Assembly (NCBI RefSeq): GCF_016863275.1
Contig: NZ_BOOO01000031.1
Span: 1-64,000, forward strand
From: Planotetraspora mira
Lineage (GTDB): Bacteria > Actinomycetota > Actinomycetes > Streptosporangiales > Streptosporangiaceae
Reading direction: 5' to 3'
DNA: 64,000 nucleotides
The first letter of the stretch is position 1, and every line of letters begins with the position of its first letter. This document shows, piece by piece, positions 24,828-32,593 of this stretch. The notes beneath the pieces are model-generated. The model saw nothing but the letters and a program-made list of their open reading frames with translations. It was not told where the DNA came from and ran no database searches. The position numbers and the translations under genes were made by a program.

Positions 24828-26098
24828 CCGTGGACGACCGCTTCAGCGAAGACCGCGAGCAGGAGCGAAGGCAACGGTTCCTCGGCGGCTACGAGAGTGA
24901 GATCATCACCGATCCCGTCTCGGACTGGGCGACCGACTTCTCCCATGTCGACCCCGTGTGGGCCGCCGACCCGTACCCGATCCAGGACGACCTGCGGCAG
25001 CGCTGCCCGATCGCGCACACCGACCGTTTCGGCGGCGCGTGGCTGCCCACCCGCTACGAGGACGTCTCGGCCATCGCCTACGACACCGAGCACTTCACCT
25101 CCCGGGCGATCATCGTGAGCAACCGCCGGCCCCCCAAGGAACTGGCTCCGGTCGGCGGCGCGCCGCCCATCTCCTCCGACCCGCCGTTCCACCACGACGC
25201 GCGCAAACTGCTGCTGCCGGCCTTCACCAAGACCGCCGTCTCCAGACAGGAAGAGGGGACGCGGGCGTTCTGCCACTCGCTCATCGACGCCTTCGAGGGA
25301 CGGGACGTCGTCGACGCCGCGCGCGAATACGCCAAGCACATCCCGACGCGGGTCATCGCCGCCATGCTCGGCTTCCCCCAAGAGGACTCGGAGAAGTTCG
25401 GCTCGTTCGTCGAGAACGCACTGGAGAACATCAACGCCCCGCAAGAGGAACGCATCGAGCGGTTCACCAAACTCTCGGACTACCTGCTCGTGCAGATCCG
25501 CGACCACATCGACAACCCCCGCGACGACCTGACGACGTACCTGCTCAACGCCGAACTGCAGGGCCGGAAACTCGAACCCGCTCACGTCCTCGGCACGATC
25601 AACCTGCTGCTCATCGCCGGCATCGACACCACCTGGAGCTCCGTCGGCGCCGCCCTGTGGCACCTGGCGAAGACCCCGGCCGATCGGGAGCGCCTGGTGG
25701 CGGAGCCGGAGTTGCTGCCGACCGCGATGGAGGAGTTCCTGCGGGTCTATGCCCCGGTGACGATGGCGCGGCTGGTGAAGGAGGACATGCACTGGAACGG
25801 TGTCGACATGAAGGCCGAGGACTGGGTGCTGCTGCCGTTCCCGGCCGCGAACCGCGACCCGGCCCAGTTCGACCGGGCCGGCGAGGTGATCATCGACCGT
25901 GAGGTCAACCGGCACGTCGCGTTCGGCCTCGGCATCCACCGCTGCGTCGGCTCGCACCTGGCCCGCATGGAGCTTCGGGTCGCCCTCGAGGTCTGGCTCG
26001 AGCGGATCCCGGACTTCAGTCTCCACGACCCGGCAGCGGTGACCTGGGCCGCCAGCCAGGTCCGCGGACCCCGCACGCTTCCCCTGCGCATCGGCTGA
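24824..26098 (+). CDS. Cytochrome P450
   Basis: 424-aa soluble bacterial class I P450. I-helix oxygen-activation motif AGIDTTWSS, K-helix ExxR in EEFLRVY, and heme loop FGLGIHRCVGSHLAR with the thiolate Cys374. Ferredoxin-coupled monooxygenase. In the context of an alcohol/ketone degradation cluster it could introduce the first hydroxyl, but it is under a different palindrome and may belong to another pathway. CYP family number cannot be given from sequence alone. A strong terminator follows 14 bases after the stop. Confidence 0.95.
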   Translation: MTVDDRFSEDREQERRQRFLGGYESEIITDPVSDWATDFSHVDPVWAADPYPIQDDLRQRCPIAHTDRFGGAWLPTRYEDVSAIAYDTEHFTSRAIIVSNRRPPKELAPVGGAPPISSDPPFHHDARKLLLPAFTKTAVSRQEEGTRAFCHSLIDAFEGRDVVDAAREYAKHIPTRVIAAMLGFPQEDSEKFGSFVENALENINAPQEERIERFTKLSDYLLVQIRDHIDNPRDDLTTYLLNAELQGRKLEPAHVLGTINLLLIAGIDTTWSSVGAALWHLAKTPADRERLVAEPELLPTAMEEFLRVYAPVTMARLVKEDMHWNGVDMKAEDWVLLPFPAANRDPAQFDRAGEVIIDREVNRHVAFGLGIHRCVGSHLARMELRVALEVWLERIPDFSLHDPAAVTWAASQVRGPRTLPLRIG

Positions 26099-26111
26099 GC
26101 CTCGCTCGCCG

Positions 26112-26159
26112 TGACATCACCGCCGCGGACGCTCCCCCGCGTCCGCGGCGGTGATGTCA
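26112..26159. terminator. Bidirectional terminator, 21-base perfect stem
   Basis: Arms 26112-26132 (TGACATCACCGCCG...) and 26139-26159 are perfect complements with a TCCCCC loop. It lies between the P450 stop (plus) and the end of the liv operon (minus), so it can end both transcripts. Confidence 0.85.
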
Positions 26160-26211
26160 GGCGACGTTCGCGGGGGTCTTCAGGCCGACCTGCCGGCCCA
26201 CGGTCTGGAAC

Positions 26212-27513
26212 TCATCTGAGGCTCCGCGGGGGCTCCTGATCAGGTGTGCTCCCCGGCAAGCGGATCCGGTTGGGGCTGTCGGCCAGCGCCACGCGTAGTG
26301 CGGGCGGCATCCGGTCGACGACGTGCTGCGGATACTCCACCCGCCGGCCGCCCACCCGGATGGCCAGCGCCGGCGGCCGCGCGGCGAAGCACCGGTCGCA
26401 GCGGCCGATCGCGCCGACGGGCTGGAACCGGCCGCACCCGGGACACCGGTCCAGGCCACGCTGCGGCCTGCGGGTCGCTTTGCGCCGCCAGACGGTGAGC
26501 CGGTCGGGTACGCCCGGCCAGGACGGGAGGCCGAAGTCTTCGTCGAGGGTCCAGTTCAACGCGAGCTCGCGGTGCAGGCGGGTCGTGCCGGTGGGGCCGT
26601 CCTGGTCCCCACCGACGTAGAGCACCGTGTCACCCCTGTATGCGCGCAGTGCGCCGTACCCCGCGGCGTCGTCGTCCGGCGGCGGCCAGCACAGCAACAG
26701 CGTGCGGTCCGGGTCCGCGCGGACCGCCGCCTCGGTGTTCAGCCGCTCGACCGCCACCCACTGGTGGGCGTCCGCCGGGTGGTACCGGTTGCCGCCGGAC
26801 GCCGGCGGTGCGGTGTCGACCGCGCGCACGTCCGCGCCGCGCATCCGCAGCAGTGCGGCCCAGTAGCCCGCGCCGGCTCCGCCGTCGAGCACCGGAGAGT
26901 GGCCGGCGACGCAGGCCAGGGCTGCCTCGTTCGGAATCGCCCAGGCGAGCCGTCCGGACAGCTCCCGCCTTCGCCCGGGCAGATCGAGCATCCGGGCCAA
27001 CCCGGGCGCCAGCCGCCACGGACCGACCCCGGGCGGTCCGCCGGTGAGAATCGCCACCAGTTCGAGGTACGGGTTGTCGGCCGGGCCGAGTCGGCTCGGG
27101 TCCAGGTCAGGCAGCGCGGCGTGGTAGGCCTCCAGCCGGCGCCGTCCCTCGATCCAGTCCTGCCGGGTGGTCGCGCCGGCCAGGCCGCCCGCCGGCCGTA
27201 CCGCGTCCGGGTAGCGTGCGGCGAAGTCCTCGTACGTCGGCAGTTCACGCAGTTCGGAGAGGGTTATCGGGGCCAGCCACCGGGACCGGCGGGGGTAGGG
27301 CCGCCCGGCGGGCAGGTGCCGCCACCGATCCGGGCCGCGCGGCACCACGGCGGCACCGCAACCGGCGCAGATCGGATGACCGTCGACCAGGGCCCGCCGA
27401 CCGCCGAGCAGCAGTGGCCGGACGCCCTCCCGGTGACCTCCTGGCGCGATTCCGCCGGCCACCGGCGGCTCGGCGTCCGCGAGTGACGGCCCGGCCGGCT
27501 CCCGTCCGCTCAT
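26212..27513 (-). CDS. Methyltransferase-like protein with two zinc ribbons, unknown function
   Basis: 433 aa. The centre has a SAM-binding-like motif VLDGGAGAGYWAALLRMRGADVRAVDTAPP and later TLLLCWPPPDDDAAGYGALRAYRGDTVLYVGG, in the style of class I methyltransferases. N-terminal HPICAGCGAAV carries one CxxC, and the C-terminus has CPGCGRFQPVGAIGRCDRCF, a full four-Cys ribbon. The gene overlaps the LivF stop by four bases (ATGA), so it is the sixth gene of the importer operon. I do not recognise a described family. Methylation of the imported compound, or an RNA/protein modification linked to nutrient uptake, are both open. Confidence 0.7.
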   Translation of the reverse strand: MSGREPAGPSLADAEPPVAGGIAPGGHREGVRPLLLGGRRALVDGHPICAGCGAAVVPRGPDRWRHLPAGRPYPRRSRWLAPITLSELRELPTYEDFAARYPDAVRPAGGLAGATTRQDWIEGRRRLEAYHAALPDLDPSRLGPADNPYLELVAILTGGPPGVGPWRLAPGLARMLDLPGRRRELSGRLAWAIPNEAALACVAGHSPVLDGGAGAGYWAALLRMRGADVRAVDTAPPASGGNRYHPADAHQWVAVERLNTEAAVRADPDRTLLLCWPPPDDDAAGYGALRAYRGDTVLYVGGDQDGPTGTTRLHRELALNWTLDEDFGLPSWPGVPDRLTVWRRKATRRPQRGLDRCPGCGRFQPVGAIGRCDRCFAARPPALAIRVGGRRVEYPQHVVDRMPPALRVALADSPNRIRLPGSTPDQEPPRSLR

Positions 27514-28226
27514 AGCCCAAGCACGCTGCGCCGCACGTCGTCGCTGTCACGTAGCGCGTCGGCCGGTCCGGCGAGCACCACCCGGCCCTCCCCCAACAGG
27601 TACGCCCGGCCGGCGATGGCGAGCGCCCGCTCCACGTCCTGTTCCACCACGACGACGCTCACCCCGCGCTCGTTGATCCGCACGATCGCGTCGTAGACCT
27701 CGTCCACCCGGACCGGCGCCAACCCGAGCGACGGCTCGTCAAGCAGCAGGAGCCGCGGCTGGGCCATCAGGGCCCGGCCGACCGCGACCATCTGCTGCTC
27801 GCCACCGCTGAGGCTGCCCGCGAGTTGACCGGCGCGCTCGGCCAACCGGGGGAAGATCTCGTAGACGCCGGCCAAGCTCGCCCTGTGCTCCCGCCGGGCG
27901 CCCTTGCGGTAGGCGCCGAGGACCAGGTTGTCCAGCACCGTCATCCGCGGGAAGATCCGCCGCCCCTCGGGCACGATCGCCACGCCGTGCCCGCAGACCC
28001 GGTGCCCGCGCAGCCGGGTGACATCGACCCCGCCGACGCTGATCCGGCCCCGGTGAGCGGGGTGAATCCCGGCGACGGCGTTGACCAGGGTGGACTTGCC
28101 GGCCCCGTTGGGACCGACGACGCAGACCGTCTCTCCCTCATGGACCTCGATCGCGACGTCCCACAGCGCCTGCGCGTCGCCGTAGCGCACGTCGAGATCC
28201 CGGACCTGCAACAGCGGCTCAGACAT
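27510..28226 (-). CDS. livF: Branched-chain amino acid-type ABC importer, ATPase LivF
   Basis: 238-aa ATPase with Walker A GPNGAGKST, LSGGEQQMVAVGRALM signature, Walker B LLLLDEPSLGL and switch His/Asp region VVVVEQDV: the LivF pattern. ATG 28226 has GGGAGGC upstream and overlaps the end of the fused LivM-LivG gene by eight bases. Cytosolic face of the HAAT-family importer. Confidence 0.93.
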   Translation of the reverse strand: MSEPLLQVRDLDVRYGDAQALWDVAIEVHEGETVCVVGPNGAGKSTLVNAVAGIHPAHRGRISVGGVDVTRLRGHRVCGHGVAIVPEGRRIFPRMTVLDNLVLGAYRKGARREHRASLAGVYEIFPRLAERAGQLAGSLSGGEQQMVAVGRALMAQPRLLLLDEPSLGLAPVRVDEVYDAIVRINERGVSVVVVEQDVERALAIAGRAYLLGEGRVVLAGPADALRDSDDVRRSVLGL

Positions 28227-30252
28227 GGGCTTGCCTCCCCAGGTAGGCACGGATGACGGCGGGGTCGTTGAGCACGGTCTGCGGCTCGCCGTCGGCCAGG
28301 CAGGTCCCGCGGTCGAGCACGACGAGCCGGGTGGCCAGTTGATTGAGCACCCGCAGCAGGTGTTCGACGATGACGATGGTGATGCCGCTCTCGTGAATCC
28401 GGCGCACCACCCGTACCGCGTTGTCGACCTCGGCGGGGTTGAGCCCGGCGAGCGCCTCGTCGAGCAGCAGCACCTTCGGGTTGGAGGCGACCGCGCGGGC
28501 CATCTCCAGCAGTTGCCGCTGATGCAGGTTGAGGTCGGCCGGGTAGGCGTCGGCCAGATGGTCCAACGCGACCGTGGCCAGATGCTGCTCGGCGATCGGG
28601 CGGGCCCGGTTCAGCGGCAGCGACTCCGGGCCGAACATGACGGCCATGGCCACGTTGTCGCGGATCGTCATCGAGTCGAACGGCCGGGGGATCTGGTAGG
28701 TCCGGGCCATCCCGACGTGAGCGATCTTATGCGGGGCCAGCCGGGTGATGTCCCTTCCATCGAGCCGGATCACGCCGCGGGTCGGCCGGAACGCGCCGGA
28801 GAGCAGGTTGATCAGCGTCGTCTTGCCCGACCCGTTCGGCCCCACCAGGCCCACCAGTTCGCCGGCCCGGATGTCCAGTGTGACGTCCTCCAGCGCGTGC
28901 ACGCCGCCGAAGTAGCGGGCCACCTGGCGGCACTCGACGAGCACCGCGCCGAGTTGGTCGGCCCCCCGTGACGCCCCGGTCTCGCCGGCCTCGATCTCGG
29001 CATCCCCGGGCGCTCCGCTGCCGGGGGCGCCGGCTGGGACGGTGCTTTCGGCGGAACCCGCCGGAACGGCATCGCCGGCAGCATCGCCCGGAACCGTGAC
29101 ATCGTCGGCGGTCGCGGTCGCGGCCTCGTCGGGCACGGCGGCCGGTCGGCCGCGCCGCAACCAGGCGGTGGCCCACCGAGAGCCCAGCACGATCGCCAGC
29201 AGGCTGGCGACCAGCATCCCGACGACCAGCCAGTCGAGAACCTCGCCCCAGGCGTTGAGCACCGCCAGTCCCCCGCTGACCACGACCAGGGCGCCGAGCG
29301 CGGCGAGCGGGCGGGCCCGCAACCGGGCGTACAGGCCGTCTGGGGATACCGCGACCAGCAGCGCGAGGATGCCGCCAAGGATGATCGAGTTCCAGGCGTC
29401 CAGTCCGTATGAGGAGAGCCGGTCCTGCAGCGTGACGATCAGCACCGCGCCGATCACCGGGCCCAGCCAGTGGGTACGGCCGCCGAGCACCCCCATCACG
29501 ATGACGAAGAGGGGGATGGTCAGGCCGAAGACGCTCTCCACGGTGACGAAGCCGATCTGCAGCGCGTAGACGCTGCCGGCCGCCCCGCCCAGCACACCGC
29601 TGATCAACATGGCCAGCATCTTGTAGCGGAAGGTGGCCACCCCCATCACCTCGGCGACGTCCTCGGCGTCGCGGATCGCCGCGAGCGCCGAGCCGGTCCG
29701 ACTGTGCTGGATCGCGTACGCGGCCGCGACGGCGATGGCCGCGATCAACAGGGCGAGCAGGTACTGGAACTGCGGCAGGGCTCCGAACGCGTCGGGAACC
29801 TCCGGGATCGGGACGGTGGTCCCCTGTCCGCCGTCGACCGACCGGTTGATCCGGGCGAACGCGGCGAGGATGAACGGCACGGCGAGGGTCAGCAGGGCGA
29901 AGATCTCACCACGTAGCGAGCCGAGCCGGAACGCGACCGCGCCGACGCCGAGCGCCAGCAGGCCGCAGAGCAGGGCGGCCAGCGGGACGGTGAGGAAGAA
30001 GTTGACGCCGTGCCGCCCGCTCAGCACAGCCGTGGTGTACGCCCCGACGCCGACATACGCGGCTTGACCGAAGCTGAAGTAGCCGCTGTAGCCGGACAGG
30101 ATGTTCCAGCTGGTCGCCTGCGCGATCCAGAAACAGATCGAACCGAGCAGGATGAGATAGAACGACGACAGGCCGAGTTGGTCGCTGAACGCTCCCACGG
30201 CGACCAGCACCAGGAATGCCACCAACAGCCCGATGCCACCTCGGCGGATCAT
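28219..30252 (-). CDS. livMG: Fused LivM permease - LivG ATPase
   Basis: 677 aa. Residues 1 to about 330 are a LivM-type permease (ATSWNILSGYSGYFSFGQAAYVGVGAY, GSLRGEIFALLTLA, GFVTVESVFGLTIPLFVIVMGVLGG); extra hydrophobic segments and an Ala/Gly/Pro/Glu-rich linker follow (about 340-430, with PAGSAESTVPAGAPGSGAPG). Then comes a LivG ATPase with Walker A GPNGSGKTT, the LHQRQLLEMARAVASNPKVLLLDEALAGLNP block and IVIVEHLL. Membrane and ATPase halves are normally separate genes. ATG 30252 overlaps the LivH stop. One fused polypeptide would fix the permease/ATPase ratio. Confidence 0.92.
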   Translation of the reverse strand: MIRRGGIGLLVAFLVLVAVGAFSDQLGLSSFYLILLGSICFWIAQATSWNILSGYSGYFSFGQAAYVGVGAYTTAVLSGRHGVNFFLTVPLAALLCGLLALGVGAVAFRLGSLRGEIFALLTLAVPFILAAFARINRSVDGGQGTTVPIPEVPDAFGALPQFQYLLALLIAAIAVAAAYAIQHSRTGSALAAIRDAEDVAEVMGVATFRYKMLAMLISGVLGGAAGSVYALQIGFVTVESVFGLTIPLFVIVMGVLGGRTHWLGPVIGAVLIVTLQDRLSSYGLDAWNSIILGGILALLVAVSPDGLYARLRARPLAALGALVVVSGGLAVLNAWGEVLDWLVVGMLVASLLAIVLGSRWATAWLRRGRPAAVPDEAATATADDVTVPGDAAGDAVPAGSAESTVPAGAPGSGAPGDAEIEAGETGASRGADQLGAVLVECRQVARYFGGVHALEDVTLDIRAGELVGLVGPNGSGKTTLINLLSGAFRPTRGVIRLDGRDITRLAPHKIAHVGMARTYQIPRPFDSMTIRDNVAMAVMFGPESLPLNRARPIAEQHLATVALDHLADAYPADLNLHQRQLLEMARAVASNPKVLLLDEALAGLNPAEVDNAVRVVRRIHESGITIVIVEHLLRVLNQLATRLVVLDRGTCLADGEPQTVLNDPAVIRAYLGRQAHV

Positions 30253-31118
30253 CGGACACCTCCCACCGCGAACAGACCCTGCGGACGCAGCAACAGGGCC
30301 AGGATGATTGCCGAGAAGAGCACGAAGGGCGCCGCCGCGGGCGACCAGACCGCCGAGACCACGCCGGAGAGGACGCCGACGAGGATGCCGGCGGCGAATG
30401 TCCCCACCACCTCGCCGATCCCTCCGAGGATGACCACCGCGAAGACGGTGCCGAACCACTCGTAGGCGGTATCGGGGGTCAGCGCGTTCGAGAGTGAGAA
30501 GACCATGCCGGCCAGGGCGGCGGTGGCCCCGACCACCCCGCCGAGCAGCACGCTGAGCCGGCGGTGGTCGACGCCGAACGCACCGGCCACCGCCCGGTCC
30601 TGGGCGATCGCCCGCATCGCCCGGCCGGCGAAGGTACGGCGCAGCACCAGGTGGGCCGCGAGCACCACCAGCGCGGCCAGCCCGAAGGCGAGCAGCGTGG
30701 TGACCGGGAAGACCAGTCGGCCGATCGCGACCGACTGGGTGGCATACGGGTTTGTTCCGGCTGACATCCGCCGGAAGTCGGCGCTCCAGATGTTGCTCGT
30801 GACCTGGATGATGATGATCAGCAACCCGAAGCTGACCAGCAGCGAGTTGAACTCGGTGAGCCGCAACCTGTCGAACAGCCATTGGATCGCGGCCCCGGCG
30901 ATGAACATGGCCGGCACGGTGATCACCAGCGTCAGAACCGGGTCGAGGTGCCAGGAGGTGGCGATCTGGAAGGTCAGGTACGCACCGATGAGGATCAGCC
31001 CGAAGTGGGCCAGGTTGATGATCCGCAGTACGCCCCATGTCACCGACAGTCCGGCGGCCATGAGGGCGTAGAGGCCACCGATCAGCACTCCGGTGAGCGT
31101 GGCCTGAATAACGTTCAT
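30249..31118 (-). CDS. livH: Branched-chain amino acid-type ABC importer, permease LivH
   Basis: 289-aa inner permease with the LivH start GVLIGGLYALMAAGLSVTWGVLRIINLAHFGLI, RAIAQDRAVAGAFGVD and GGIGEVVGTFAAGILVGVL. About eight membrane segments. Lies 181 bases after the binding-protein gene, separated from it by a hairpin, and overlaps the LivMG start by four bases. Confidence 0.92.
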   Translation of the reverse strand: MNVIQATLTGVLIGGLYALMAAGLSVTWGVLRIINLAHFGLILIGAYLTFQIATSWHLDPVLTLVITVPAMFIAGAAIQWLFDRLRLTEFNSLLVSFGLLIIIIQVTSNIWSADFRRMSAGTNPYATQSVAIGRLVFPVTTLLAFGLAALVVLAAHLVLRRTFAGRAMRAIAQDRAVAGAFGVDHRRLSVLLGGVVGATAALAGMVFSLSNALTPDTAYEWFGTVFAVVILGGIGEVVGTFAAGILVGVLSGVVSAVWSPAAAPFVLFSAIILALLLRPQGLFAVGGVR

Positions 31119-31261
31119 ACGGGGTCGCCTCGGGTCGGGGTCGGGCCGGTGCCACGGGGTTCGCGGCCCGGCGTCCGACGCTTCGTCAGGAAGCCGGGGC
31201 CGTCGGGTACGCGGCTGGGGGAAGCACGTACCCGACGGCGTTGTGGGGTGGTGGTGCTGAA

Positions 31262-31292
31262 CCCGGGCGACCGGCGCGGCCGGTCACCCGGG
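31262..31292 (-). terminator. Intra-operon hairpin between binding protein and permease
   Basis: CCCGGGCGACCGGC / GCCGGTCACCCGGG, 14-base arms that pair fully in the minus-strand RNA with one G-U, loop of three. Seven bases beyond the stop of the binding-protein gene. It probably stabilises or partly terminates the transcript, so that more binding protein than permease is made. Confidence 0.6.
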
Positions 31293-31298
31293 CGGCGG

Positions 31299-32549
31299 TC
31301 AGGAGCGGGGACCCTGCAACGGCGCGGCGGCCCGGTCGGCCGGCCACACGGTGACCCAGTCGCCGTTCTGGATCTGCTTGATGCTCTGCGTGGTGGGCCA
31401 GAAGTTGTGCACCTTCGGGTCGAAGGTCAGGTGCCCGCTGAACGTCGTGTCGGCGCCCTTTTGGTGCAGCGTGTCGCACATCTTCCGCTGGTCCGTGCCG
31501 CCGCTGTTCTTGACGCCGTCGATGAGGATCTCCCAAGCGTTCCAGGACGCAGCGGCCTGGGTCTCGAAGACCGTGTACGGCAGCTTCGCCGCCTGCGCGC
31601 GCTTGGTGAAGTCGGCGGTGATCTCGGTGGCCTCCGGGCCGAGCTTGTCGAGGGTCGGCTTGTTCGGCTCGAACATCGAGACCGACAACATCCCTTCGGC
31701 CTCGTCGCCGAGCGCCAGCAGCGGTCCGGGCGCGGGGAACAGTCCGAACATCTGCTTCGGCCGATAGTTGAGCTGGGCCATCGCCTGCAGGATGTTCGCC
31801 GCGTCCACGCCGAGACCGTTGTCGATGACCAGGTCAGGATCCGCGTCGCGGACCTGGGCGGCGATCGGCGCCCAGTCCGTGGTGGTCGGCGGGTAGTGGA
31901 TGTCGGCCACCACGTCGAGGCCGCGCTCCTTGGCGATGCTCAGCGCGCCGGACTTGTCGTCGCCGAAACCGTCGGAGACGAAGGCGGCCGACCCGCTCTG
32001 GCTGGTCAGCACCGCGATCCGCTTCGGCGGGGTGGGAAGCGTGGCCACCGCGTCGAACAACTGGCCGGGGATGAAGCTGTTCGGCGTGGGGCCGATCGAC
32101 CAGGCGGGGAACTGGCACTCGTAGGTCAGCTGCGGGGCCAGCACGGCACTGTGCTGGGGCATGACGTACCCGTGCCGCTGGGCGACCGCCATCGCCGACA
32201 GGATGTTCGGGGTCGCGTACGGGCCGAGAATCAGGTCGACCTTGTCCTGGCTGATCAAGCGCTCGTAGAGCTGACTGACCTTGGCCTGGTCCGACTGGTC
32301 GTCGACGACCTTCCACTCGACCTTACGGCCGAGCAGCCCGCCGTTCGCGTTGAGCCGGTCGACGAACTCTTCGCCGGCGATCTTGTGGATCTGGCCGGTC
32401 GCGGCGAACGCGCCGGTCAGCGAGAGGGTGGAGCCGACGACGATGGGCTTGTCACTGTCCCCGCCGGAGCCCGAGCCCTTGCCGCATCCCGCGGCAGCGG
32501 CGCCGAGCACCAGGACGGCACCGATGACAGCTATGGAGCGCCTGCGCAT
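31299..32549 (-). CDS. ABC substrate-binding lipoprotein, LivJ/LivK type
   Basis: 416-aa extracellular receptor. N-terminus MRRRSIAVIGAVLVLGAAAAGCGKG has a lipoprotein signal with lipobox AAGC, so Cys22 is lipidated and the protein anchored outside the membrane. The mature part has the type I periplasmic-binding fold (VVGSTLSLTGAFAATG, FVDRLNANGGLLGRKVEW, DQAKVSQLYERLI, ILGPYATP). Ligand unknown; these receptors take amino acids, amides, urea and aromatic acids. It follows the exported amidohydrolase by 44 bases, suggesting that it binds that enzyme's product. Confidence 0.93.
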   Translation of the reverse strand: MRRRSIAVIGAVLVLGAAAAGCGKGSGSGGDSDKPIVVGSTLSLTGAFAATGQIHKIAGEEFVDRLNANGGLLGRKVEWKVVDDQSDQAKVSQLYERLISQDKVDLILGPYATPNILSAMAVAQRHGYVMPQHSAVLAPQLTYECQFPAWSIGPTPNSFIPGQLFDAVATLPTPPKRIAVLTSQSGSAAFVSDGFGDDKSGALSIAKERGLDVVADIHYPPTTTDWAPIAAQVRDADPDLVIDNGLGVDAANILQAMAQLNYRPKQMFGLFPAPGPLLALGDEAEGMLSVSMFEPNKPTLDKLGPEATEITADFTKRAQAAKLPYTVFETQAAASWNAWEILIDGVKNSGGTDQRKMCDTLHQKGADTTFSGHLTFDPKVHNFWPTTQSIKQIQNGDWVTVWPADRAAAPLQGPRS

Positions 32550-32593
32550 CTGGATATGAACCTTTCGTTGGGGGGTGCGGGATCGCGGGACGG

